Shown in pieces: positions 15,396 to 23,230 of a DNA stretch of 64,000 bases; position 1 is the stretch's first letter; each line of letters opens with the position of its first letter. The stretch is from Paenibacillus catalpae (GTDB lineage: Bacteria; Bacillota; Bacilli; Paenibacillales; Paenibacillaceae). Below the pieces are notes generated by a model. The model searched no databases, was not told the origin of the DNA, and worked only from the letters and a program-made list of their open reading frames with translations. Location: assembly GCF_900112695.1 (NCBI RefSeq), contig NZ_FOMT01000006.1, forward strand, positions 62,001-126,000, in the 5' to 3' direction. Position numbers and translations under genes: made by a program.

Positions 15396-16781
15396 GTGAA
15401 ATTCTGGCAGAAAACGTATCTGAGCGTATTGATTGTATTTCTGATCGCCTTCGATCTTGGTGCTTATGGGCTTCTAAAAAAGAGCTACGAGCTGAACGAA
15501 CAGTTGGATATCTCAAGAGGCGCGAGCGTATACGGGAGCATCGAGAATTCATTAAGCTATATCCTTCGCGTATATGCTGAACGTACGGGAAGTACCCGCT
15601 ATGAATCGATCATTGCCAGCTTCGCGGAAAATTATGATAAAGACGGTATCCTTTTAGAGGTGTATCAAGCGGATCAATTGGTCTTTTCCAATGCCTATCA
15701 ATTTGCGGGGGATCGGGTAGAACTGCATGGGGTTCATCCGTACCAATCCGTATATAGAAAGATGAATGGCGAGCTTTGGCTGTTTATCGGCGGAAAAATG
15801 GAATTCCAGGATTTAAGACTTGTTATGTCAAGAAATTCGGATTATTTACAGGAATATCAGAATACTTTGCGGCAGTATTTCATTACGCTCAGTGTTGTCA
15901 TTTCTTTGATTTTATCGGCAGCGCTTATTTTTCTATTATTTCAATTAACCGCACCCATCCGCAGGTTAAACAAAGGCGTAAAGGCGATTGCATCGGGAGC
16001 GTATGATCGAAAAGTAAATGTGAGAGGGAACGACGAATTTGGGGAATTAGCACAAGATTTTAACAAGATGGCGGATGCTGTTTCCAAACATGTCGAAACG
16101 ATCAAAAAGGCGAATGAAGACAAGGAAATGTTCATCAATAACCTCACTCATGAACTAAAAACGCCCATTACGGCTATCAAGGGATACAGCGAGTTTTTAA
16201 ATCATGCCAATCATAATGAAGAAGAAAGGAAAATGGCGGTCCGCTACATTCATGAGCATATAACGCGACTGGACGTCCTCTCGGGGAAAATGATGCAATT
16301 GTTATATTTGAAGAGTGGAGAGGTTACCTTAGAGCCCATCTCTATCAAGAATCTGTTTGCATATGTGGCAAACATGGAACGGCATCATCTAGAAGCGAAG
16401 CAAATGACGATCAGAATGGAATGCTTGGCTGACGTCGTTTATGGAGATCAAGAATTATTGCAATCGATGTTCATTAATTTAGTGGAAAACAGCATAAAAG
16501 CCTCCTCGCTTGGAGGGGAGATAGAGCTGAGAAGTTACGATTCGGGCGAAGGCGTCGTGCTGGAGGTATTGGATCATGGAAGAGGCATACCGAAGAAGGA
16601 TATTACAAAAATTACGGAAGCGTTTTATGTGGTGGATCGTTCCCGCTCCAAAGAGCTGGGCGGGATTGGGCTTGGCTTGTCCATCTGCAATCAGATTGCC
16701 CGGCTCCATCACGCAAACTTAAAAATCGATTCAGAAGAAAATAAATATACAAGGGTCTCCGTTTTTTTTACAACTCCGTAA
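15396..16781 (+). CDS. Sensor histidine kinase
   Basis: 461 residues. TM1 is at about 9-27, an extracytoplasmic sensor of about 130 residues follows, TM2 is at about 162-184, then HAMP, HisKA (LTHELKTPITA with His near 252) and HATPase (NLVENSIKAS, DHGRGIPKKD, GIGLGLSI). The start is GTG 15396, with GAGG overlapping the end of the response regulator gene. It is the partner of that regulator. The ligand is unknown. Confidence 0.92.
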   Translation: MKFWQKTYLSVLIVFLIAFDLGAYGLLKKSYELNEQLDISRGASVYGSIENSLSYILRVYAERTGSTRYESIIASFAENYDKDGILLEVYQADQLVFSNAYQFAGDRVELHGVHPYQSVYRKMNGELWLFIGGKMEFQDLRLVMSRNSDYLQEYQNTLRQYFITLSVVISLILSAALIFLLFQLTAPIRRLNKGVKAIASGAYDRKVNVRGNDEFGELAQDFNKMADAVSKHVETIKKANEDKEMFINNLTHELKTPITAIKGYSEFLNHANHNEEERKMAVRYIHEHITRLDVLSGKMMQLLYLKSGEVTLEPISIKNLFAYVANMERHHLEAKQMTIRMECLADVVYGDQELLQSMFINLVENSIKASSLGGEIELRSYDSGEGVVLEVLDHGRGIPKKDITKITEAFYVVDRSRSKELGGIGLGLSICNQIARLHHANLKIDSEENKYTRVSVFFTTP

Positions 16782-16866
16782 CAACTTGAAGATTAGTTCA
16801 TAACGCGGCTCCATCATAATGGGTTTGTAGCTACGAAACACCAATAAATGTTGGAGGTCATGAAGG

Positions 16867-17376
16867 ATGAGAAAAAAGATGGCAGCAAGAGTACTGGCTA
16901 CTTTAGGAGTAGCAACCGCTTTGATTGCAGGAAACGGCGTGATGTCGGTATATGCTTCTTCCAATAGCGATGCTCAAGAGGTAGAGATTATCGGTAAACA
17001 TCAGCAGCCAGATATTGCTGGCCCAGGCTCAGAGCCGGGGATTATAAATAAAGATTTGCCGGTGAACGAAAAGATAGCGGTTGTGAGTGCCGAGAAAGCG
17101 ATTCAAGAAAAATTCAAGGTGTCATTAAGCGGTTTTAAAATTTCCTATGATTTGGGCAACCGAGTAGACAAGGAAGGAACGTTCTATTTTGTAACCTTTG
17201 TAGAACAAACCTACGAGTATTCTGACGAGGAACTCCTCAAAGCGAAGCGTGATTTAAAGGACGGTAAAGATATCGGCATCGAGCAGAACGATATTTACAC
17301 CGCATTCGTAAACGCCGAAACCGGGGAAATCGATTCTGTCGAGAAAAATTGGGCGGCACCTGAAGGCGCTAATTAA
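16867..17376 (+). CDS. Small secreted protein, possibly PepSY-like
   Basis: 169 residues with a clear signal peptide (RKKMAARVLATLGV, cut after VYAS about residue 31). The mature part has a charged region with SAEKAIQEKFKVSLSGF and then YTAFVNAETGEIDSVEKNW, which resembles the strand-turn pattern of PepSY/YpeB-type domains; this is a weak match. GGAGG lies nine bases before the ATG. It directly follows the two-component operon (85 bp) and ends at a strong terminator, so it may be an extracytoplasmic partner or output of that system. Confidence 0.8.
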   Translation: MRKKMAARVLATLGVATALIAGNGVMSVYASSNSDAQEVEIIGKHQQPDIAGPGSEPGIINKDLPVNEKIAVVSAEKAIQEKFKVSLSGFKISYDLGNRVDKEGTFYFVTFVEQTYEYSDEELLKAKRDLKDGKDIGIEQNDIYTAFVNAETGEIDSVEKNWAAPEGAN

Positions 17377-17400
17377 ATCCGTTTTGGGACATAAAACCTC

Positions 17401-17435
17401 GGGTCGTATAAGAATATACGACCCGGTTTTTTTTA
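17401..17435 (+). terminator. Rho-independent terminator
   Basis: GGGTCGTATA-AGAA-TATACGACCC perfect 10-bp stem followed by GG and eight T. Confidence 0.92.
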
Positions 17436-17556
17436 TTATGTGAGGGATTGGTAATTGGACGGCCATGCGAATAGTGCGAATAAAATTTTTCCAAATGCAC
17501 AACATACACGGTAGAAAATAAATCCAGCTTGTTGGACCTTGCGGAGGAAATGAAAA

Positions 17557-19032
17557 ATGAACCATCTTTCAACATCGCTTGCCGACAATTTGGAAACCGC
17601 GCAGCACTTATTCTGTCAGAGTCCGGATCTGGTGATCAGGCCTTTTCAATTAAAATCGGAACAACGGGCATTGCTGCTCTATTTCGAAGGACTTGTTGAC
17701 AAGGTATCTATCACGCATGATATATTGCGGCCTCTCATCTCTGAAGCCGAAGCAATAAAAGAACTTTCAAATGCTCCCGTTACTGTAGGCAGAGTGCAAA
17801 CGGTCTCGGATTGGACACAAGTCGAAATATCGCTGTTTACCGGTAAATGCGTGCTATTCGTAGACGGTATTGCGGAAGCCCTGATCATGTTCACGCAAGG
17901 CTGGCCGCAGCGCGCGATTAGCGAACCGCAGACCGAGTCTACGATAAAAGGGGCTCATCAGGGATTCGTAGAGACGGGAGAGCAAAATATTGCTCTTATT
18001 CGGCGTTATTTGCCAAACCATGAGCTCAAGCTCAACCAATATATTATCGGCAAGCGAGTCCGCTCGACAATGACGCTTCTTTATTTGTCTGATATCGTTA
18101 AGCCGGACTTGGTCAAAGAGATGGAGAAGCGACTTCAAAGCATCGACGTCGATGCGATTCTGAGTACCGGCGAACTGACGGATTACCTTGATGATCACCC
18201 GTTTAACTTATTGCCTCAATTCCAAACGACGGAACGCCCGGATGCTGCGGTAGCGCATCTTCTGCAAGGACGCATCGCGCTTGTTGTCGATCACTCTCCA
18301 ACGGTTCTTGTCGGTCCGGTCACTTTCGTGTCATTTTTCCAAACGGTAGACGATTACAGCCACCGCTGGTTGGTAGCCTCATTTCTCCGGGCGCTCCGTT
18401 TTGTTGCTTTGTTGATAACCATATTCCTACCGGCTTCCTATATCTCGCTCATTGCGTTTCATTTCGAGGTTCTGCCCTTCAAATTGCTGCTCTCGATCGG
18501 GGAGTCGCGCGCGCGCGTTCCGTTTCCTCCCATTATTGAAGCCTTCTTGATGGAGATATCGATCGAAATGCTGCGAGAGGCCGGTCTTCGGCTGCCTGGC
18601 CCGGTCGGTCAGACGATCGGTGTCGTCGGCGGGATCGTGATCGGTCAAGCGGCCGTGCAAGCGGGCATCGTCAGCAACATCATGGTTATCATCGTTGCCC
18701 TGACAGCGATCTCCTCCTTTATCATTCCCGACTTTGACATGGCGTCTTCCTTGAGGCTCATTCGCTTTCCGTTTATGATCGCCGCCTCATTATTCGGGTT
18801 GATTGGCATTGTGATCAGCATGCTCCTTCTGGTCGGGTTCATCATGTCTATGCGAACGCTCGGCATTCCCTACGGCATTCCCGTTGCTCCGCTTGATATG
18901 CGTGATTGGAAGGATATATTTGTTCGCTTCCCTCTCTTTATGCTTAAGCAGCGTCCACGTTCCACAAACGCGACACAGCTTCGTCGGCAAGGAAGGAACC
19001 GGAAAGGCGGACAGGGAGGGAATGGAGCTTGA
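17557..19032 (+). CDS. Spore germination receptor subunit A (GerA family)
   Basis: 491 residues. A cytoplasmic N-terminal domain of about 250 residues (IALIRRYLPN, KRVRSTMTLLYL) precedes several membrane segments (VALLITIFLPASYISLIAF, GVVGGIVIGQAAVQAGI), with the family hallmark RARVPFPPIIEAFLMEI at about 320. GerA proteins sit in the inner spore membrane and sense germinants. It is the first gene of a gerABC operon: the next start codon overlaps its stop. Forespore sigma-G control is expected for the family, but I did not find a clean sigma-G promoter upstream. Confidence 0.95.
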   Translation: MNHLSTSLADNLETAQHLFCQSPDLVIRPFQLKSEQRALLLYFEGLVDKVSITHDILRPLISEAEAIKELSNAPVTVGRVQTVSDWTQVEISLFTGKCVLFVDGIAEALIMFTQGWPQRAISEPQTESTIKGAHQGFVETGEQNIALIRRYLPNHELKLNQYIIGKRVRSTMTLLYLSDIVKPDLVKEMEKRLQSIDVDAILSTGELTDYLDDHPFNLLPQFQTTERPDAAVAHLLQGRIALVVDHSPTVLVGPVTFVSFFQTVDDYSHRWLVASFLRALRFVALLITIFLPASYISLIAFHFEVLPFKLLLSIGESRARVPFPPIIEAFLMEISIEMLREAGLRLPGPVGQTIGVVGGIVIGQAAVQAGIVSNIMVIIVALTAISSFIIPDFDMASSLRLIRFPFMIAASLFGLIGIVISMLLLVGFIMSMRTLGIPYGIPVAPLDMRDWKDIFVRFPLFMLKQRPRSTNATQLRRQGRNRKGGQGGNGA

Positions 19033-20138
19033 GAAGGCCGCTTAGCCCGGAAGATCATAAGATCAGTTTTACTCAGTTTGTTTTCACCATATACAAGACT
19101 CAAATCGGTATCGGAATCCTTACGCTGCCTCGGGATCTCGTGGAAACAACCGGTACCGACGGATGGATATCCTTGCTTATTGGCTATGCGATAGCTGTGA
19201 CGGTCAGCATCCTGATCATTGCCGCCATGTCTAAATACCCTAACGATACGCTATATGAGCTTCTCCCGCGCTTGTTCGGAGCGTGGATCGGCGGGGGGCT
19301 CTCTCTCCTCTGGATCGGTTACGCAGCCGGAGGCTCGCTCGTTATGCTCTTATGGTCGATACACTTGACCCAAGTGTGGGTATTGCCTGCTATTTCAAGT
19401 CCAACTCTCATGTTCCTCTTCGTGCTCCCGATCTGTCTATATACCTTTCATGGACTTAAGCTGGTCGGAAGGTTTGGCGAATTTGTCTACTTGATTTCGT
19501 TCTGGATGCCTCTGTCGTTATTCTGGGGACTTAAAGATGCCCACTGGCTGAACTTTCTTCCGATAGGCCACAATGGATGGGTGAACATTATCCTGGCAGT
19601 CAAAACCACACTGCTGTCTTTCCTGGGATTTGAGCTGGCATTCATTCTGTATCCGTACCTGACGGAAAAGAAACGCGCCATTCAGGGTGTGGTTTTCGCG
19701 AACACGCTTGCGCTGATCACTTATTCTATTGCTACGGTTATCAGCTTTCTTCAATTTAGCGAAGAGACGCTCAAAGAATATGTATGGCCTTCGCTTGTCC
19801 TGTTAAAGCTGATTCGCTTGCCTTTCGTCGAGCGATTCGAGATCATTTTCGTAGCCTTGTATCTGGTCATCCTGTTCGCGACGATTGTCCCTTATCTGTA
19901 TATGGCGGCCATGGGGGCGAACCGGCTGCTGCGCACGAAGAACCATCGCTACTATACAATTGCGTTTCTGGCAGGCTGCGTTGTGCTCTCGGTGTTGTTC
20001 CGGCCTTCCTTTTGGCAACTTCAATGGATGGGAAGGCAATACGGCAAAGCCGGGTTCTTGCTGGCTTTCTTGTTTCCAGTCTTTCTGTGGCTGTGGGGTA
20101 TTGGCTATCGGTTCATAAGAAAGGAACGGCATCCATGA
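19029..20138 (+). CDS. Spore germination receptor subunit B (GerB family permease)
   Basis: 369 residues with about 10 membrane segments; the N-terminal FTIYKTQIGIGILTLPRDL is the family's opening, similar to amino-acid permeases. It probably binds the germinant. The start is TTG 19029, which overlaps the gerA stop TGA; GGAGGG lies eight bases upstream. Its own stop overlaps the ATG of the C subunit (ATGA). Confidence 0.95.
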   Translation: MRRPLSPEDHKISFTQFVFTIYKTQIGIGILTLPRDLVETTGTDGWISLLIGYAIAVTVSILIIAAMSKYPNDTLYELLPRLFGAWIGGGLSLLWIGYAAGGSLVMLLWSIHLTQVWVLPAISSPTLMFLFVLPICLYTFHGLKLVGRFGEFVYLISFWMPLSLFWGLKDAHWLNFLPIGHNGWVNIILAVKTTLLSFLGFELAFILYPYLTEKKRAIQGVVFANTLALITYSIATVISFLQFSEETLKEYVWPSLVLLKLIRLPFVERFEIIFVALYLVILFATIVPYLYMAAMGANRLLRTKNHRYYTIAFLAGCVVLSVLFRPSFWQLQWMGRQYGKAGFLLAFLFPVFLWLWGIGYRFIRKERHP

Positions 20139-21238
20139 AGAGAATACCTAAACGATATCTATCACTGTTCGCCTTGATTATGCTGATGGCAACGTGCGCG
20201 TGCGGTAAATCTACCGCTCTGGAAATGCTCCAAATTATGGGGGTTTACGGAATAGACCTCAATGAGGAGGGGCGATTACAAGCCTATTCTTCCTCTCCCA
20301 TATTTAGTCGGGAGGCAAACAAAAAGTACAATATAACAAAGACGACAGCCTTATCAACCAGACAGTCCCGGCTCCAGCTCGACTCCATGAGCATTGGGGC
20401 CTTAACGGGACGGAAGCTCGCAACCGTTCTGGTCGGCAAAAAGCTGCTAACTGAGAAATCCATTTATCCTTACATGGATGTTCTTTTCAGGGACCCGAGC
20501 AGCGAGATCAATGCAAGCATCGCGATGGTTGATGGGAATGTGTCTGAAATCATGGAATCGGAAATGGACGATAAGGGGAGATTGGAGGTCGTGCTGTTTG
20601 AAGAAATCGAGACTTCTTACGAAGACCGGATATGCGTTCTCACACGTGCTTATCAATTAGAAGATCAACTTCTCAATCCCCGAATTACGCCTTATGTGAC
20701 GGAAATCAAGGCACTCCCGGGGGAAATAAAGGTAACCGGAACGGCACTGTTGTCCGACGATGGAAAATATGCCGGTTCTCTTAACAACAAGGAAAGCTCC
20801 TTGCTGTTATTGCTGCAGCGGGATATCGGCCGGCCGATCCAACTCATGCTGGACTTGCCGTCCAAGGGCATCGTTACTATAAATATTAAAAACGCCAATT
20901 ACAACATGCATTCGGCCTATGGCAAAGAACGGTTCCAGTTCCGCGTTGCAGTCCATGCGGAGGCCGAATTAACGGAACAAGCGACGAATTGGAAAGAAAA
21001 CATTCCTGTTCCCGTTCTGGAACAGGAAATCGCAAAGCAGCTTCAACAGGAGTGCGATAAGCTTATCGGCAAAATTCAGCGTTACCGCGTCGATCCGATT
21101 GGATTCGGCTATTATGCGAAAGCTTACCAACTCTCCCGATGGAAGGAGGTCGAAGACAACTGGGGAGATGCGTTTGCCCAAGCGGACATCGAGATCACAA
21201 CCCGTGTCAAGCTGACAAGCACAGGCGCGGTAAAATGA
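20135..21238 (+). CDS. Spore germination receptor subunit C (GerC lipoprotein)
   Basis: 367 residues. The signal peptide MKRIPKRYLSLFALIMLMAT ends at a cysteine-rich lipobox (TCACG), so the protein should be lipidated at one of the two Cys (20 or 22). The body matches the Ger(x)C family, e.g. SRQSRLQL-like and YRVDPIGFGYYAKAYQ near the C-terminus. The start ATG 20135 overlaps the gerB stop. The reading frame extends upstream into gerB, but only the lipoprotein start makes sense. Confidence 0.94.
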   Translation: MKRIPKRYLSLFALIMLMATCACGKSTALEMLQIMGVYGIDLNEEGRLQAYSSSPIFSREANKKYNITKTTALSTRQSRLQLDSMSIGALTGRKLATVLVGKKLLTEKSIYPYMDVLFRDPSSEINASIAMVDGNVSEIMESEMDDKGRLEVVLFEEIETSYEDRICVLTRAYQLEDQLLNPRITPYVTEIKALPGEIKVTGTALLSDDGKYAGSLNNKESSLLLLLQRDIGRPIQLMLDLPSKGIVTINIKNANYNMHSAYGKERFQFRVAVHAEAELTEQATNWKENIPVPVLEQEIAKQLQQECDKLIGKIQRYRVDPIGFGYYAKAYQLSRWKEVEDNWGDAFAQADIEITTRVKLTSTGAVK

Positions 21239-21253
21239 GTTTCGGGAATCGAT

Positions 21254-22093
21254 TCAAGTTGTATATAAGGTCGGCTTCGTGAGCGAACAGTATGGGATCA
21301 TGACGATTTCAGGATTAAAACAGCTCAATTTGCGCAGAAAATAACAGGTCTCAGGCAGATGGTGTTCCAGGAAGCGCAGCGTTGCCCGGCTTATGAGCTC
21401 AGTATTGGCGAATTGCTCGATAATCTGCACGACAAACCAGTAGAACTCGGCAACGGTCTGCGAAACTTCCCGGGCAAACCGTTGTTGAAAGGGCAAGCCG
21501 GGAGGAGAAAACCGCAAGTAGCCTGCAATGGATTGGTTTTTGGCCATATGATTGCGGAAGGATTGCGCAAACCCCAGCGCTTTTGTCGCCAGCGGGATTT
21601 CGACGGGGTCCAGGACATTGTTTAGCAGAATAGCGTGACCCAATTGATCCTCGATCCATAGATGAAGCAGAGCGACAAGCGACAACTCCTCAAACGGCTG
21701 CCCCTTCTGCGCATAAGACAAGAAACGCAAATACTCTTGATTCTCGTTCAGCGTCCCGTTGAAATAAGTAGGAGAGGCATTTATATTGACTCTGTTTGTT
21801 AACCGCAAGTTCTGCAGCGTGCCTTCCAGGCGATAGTATCCTTCCGCTACGGGATAGACCATACGGGCGAACTCGATCATCGCCGGATCATCGATCGGGA
21901 GGTTACGGCTTGGCATCTTCATCAGCTGCCCGAGCAAATAACGGAATCGTTCGCTGTACTGTTGCGCCAATGCGACCCAGTGAGATTCCGTAGGAGACAG
22001 AAAGTCACGGACAAAAATCGCGTGATCGTCCAGAATTTCCAGCCAAAAACGGTGTTCCTCCCAAGGGGTGATAGGCTCGCATGCTTGATTCAT
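21254..22093 (-). CDS. DUF2935 family protein
   Basis: 279 residues, mostly helical, with two similar halves: WEEHRFWLEILDDHAIFVRD opens the first and VSQTVAEFYWFVVQIIEQFA is in the second. This matches the DUF2935 family common in spore formers, which has a possible metal-binding helical bundle with repeated Glu/His. The function is unknown. GGGAGGA precedes the ATG. It converges with gerC 15 bp away, with no terminator seen between. Confidence 0.85.
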   Translation of the reverse strand: MNQACEPITPWEEHRFWLEILDDHAIFVRDFLSPTESHWVALAQQYSERFRYLLGQLMKMPSRNLPIDDPAMIEFARMVYPVAEGYYRLEGTLQNLRLTNRVNINASPTYFNGTLNENQEYLRFLSYAQKGQPFEELSLVALLHLWIEDQLGHAILLNNVLDPVEIPLATKALGFAQSFRNHMAKNQSIAGYLRFSPPGLPFQQRFAREVSQTVAEFYWFVVQIIEQFANTELISRATLRFLEHHLPETCYFLRKLSCFNPEIVMIPYCSLTKPTLYTT

Positions 22094-22172
22094 TGTTCAT
22101 TCCTCCCGGGTAAGCTGCCGATTTTAACAATCCGTACATCTTATGTTGGAAGGAAGAGGTAAATGTCCGGTT

Positions 22173-23207
22173 CTACTTCAAAAACCCCTGATGGATCGCG
22201 TCCAGCAGACGATGCGTTTTATCGCAGCTATACTCCCAAAACATGATGCCCGCAAGTCCTTGGCTCATCACATACTCGCATTTGCAGCGAATCGATTGCT
22301 CGTCTTCGTAGGAGATGAAGGTCGACCCGTCGAACAAATACGGCGCGCAGGCTTCATTGTCCCAATAGCGGATATAGCCTTGCTTGTTAATGTAATCAGC
22401 GTCTAATTCGGTGAAAGAAGGACCGTATCCCCCCGTGCTGCCAGCCATCTGGTGAAGGCCGTTATTGCGGTCAGGCACGCCGCTCCACTTGCGGGAGTAG
22501 AAGGCGGCGCCGATCACGATCTTATTCTGGGGAACTCCTGCGTTAATGAACATCCGAACGGAAGCATCCGTGCTGATACGGAACAGATCCCCGGTCGGCG
22601 TATACAGATTGGTATGATGGCCGGTGAGTACCTGAAAGCCGCCGCGCATATCGTACGTCATTAACTGCACGTAGTCCAAATACTGCTGCACCTTATCCAT
22701 CTCCGTACCATCGACATAGTACTGATCCGCTCCAGCTGCGATCGTGAGCATATAATGGCGGCCGTCTTCCGCCCCTTGGACATCAAGCGCTTCCCGGATC
22801 GCGCGTAGCAGCAGCGTGAAATTCTGCTTATCCGCCGGACTCGAGGCAATGTCCGCTTCGCCGTAACAAGGATACTCCCAATCCAGATCGATTCCGTCGA
22901 AAGGATGCGTGCGAATGACCCGGACCGCCGAGGCGGCCATCTTTTGTCTGCCCGTTTCGGTCGAAGCCGCTTCGGAGAAACCGCCGGCGCTCCAGCCGCC
23001 GACGGACAGGAGTATTTTCAGCTCCGGATGCTCCCGTTTAATTGTATGAAGGGCATGGACTTGCTTCAGATGGTCCGTGACAATCTCATCCTGCCGGACA
23101 TGACCAAACGCCACGTTGATATGCGTCAGCTTCTGCAAGTCCTCGCGAGTCATGCCGGCAAGCGCAGAATCGCTTACATAACCTACTTTGAAATATTGCT
23201 TCTCCAT
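22173..23207 (-). CDS. Glycoside hydrolase family 18 (chitinase-like), no signal peptide
   Basis: 344 residues. The GH18 barrel shows ILLSVGGWSAGGFS (SxGG) at about 66-78 and the catalytic DxxDxDxE as FDGIDLDWEYP at 103-113, catalytic Glu 111, plus YDMRGG and MFWEYSCD further on. All residues needed for hydrolysis of beta-1,4-GlcNAc links are visible. There is no signal peptide or cell-wall domain, so the enzyme is probably cytoplasmic or acts on imported chito-oligosaccharides. It is last in an operon with the transglutaminase-like and CBM9-like genes. Confidence 0.93.
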   Translation of the reverse strand: MEKQYFKVGYVSDSALAGMTREDLQKLTHINVAFGHVRQDEIVTDHLKQVHALHTIKREHPELKILLSVGGWSAGGFSEAASTETGRQKMAASAVRVIRTHPFDGIDLDWEYPCYGEADIASSPADKQNFTLLLRAIREALDVQGAEDGRHYMLTIAAGADQYYVDGTEMDKVQQYLDYVQLMTYDMRGGFQVLTGHHTNLYTPTGDLFRISTDASVRMFINAGVPQNKIVIGAAFYSRKWSGVPDRNNGLHQMAGSTGGYGPSFTELDADYINKQGYIRYWDNEACAPYLFDGSTFISYEDEQSIRCKCEYVMSQGLAGIMFWEYSCDKTHRLLDAIHQGFLK

Positions 23208-23230
23208 TGTTTGTTAGCTCCGTTCTGTGT

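Noticed and set aside
17440..17556. Sigma-G promoter before the germination operon
   Set aside because: GAATA and CATACA elements are present but 20 bases apart, longer than the usual 17-18; not convincing enough to annotate.
19784..20134. N-terminal extension of the gerC reading frame
   Set aside because: It lies wholly inside gerB; the ATG at 20135 gives a proper lipoprotein signal and overlaps the gerB stop.
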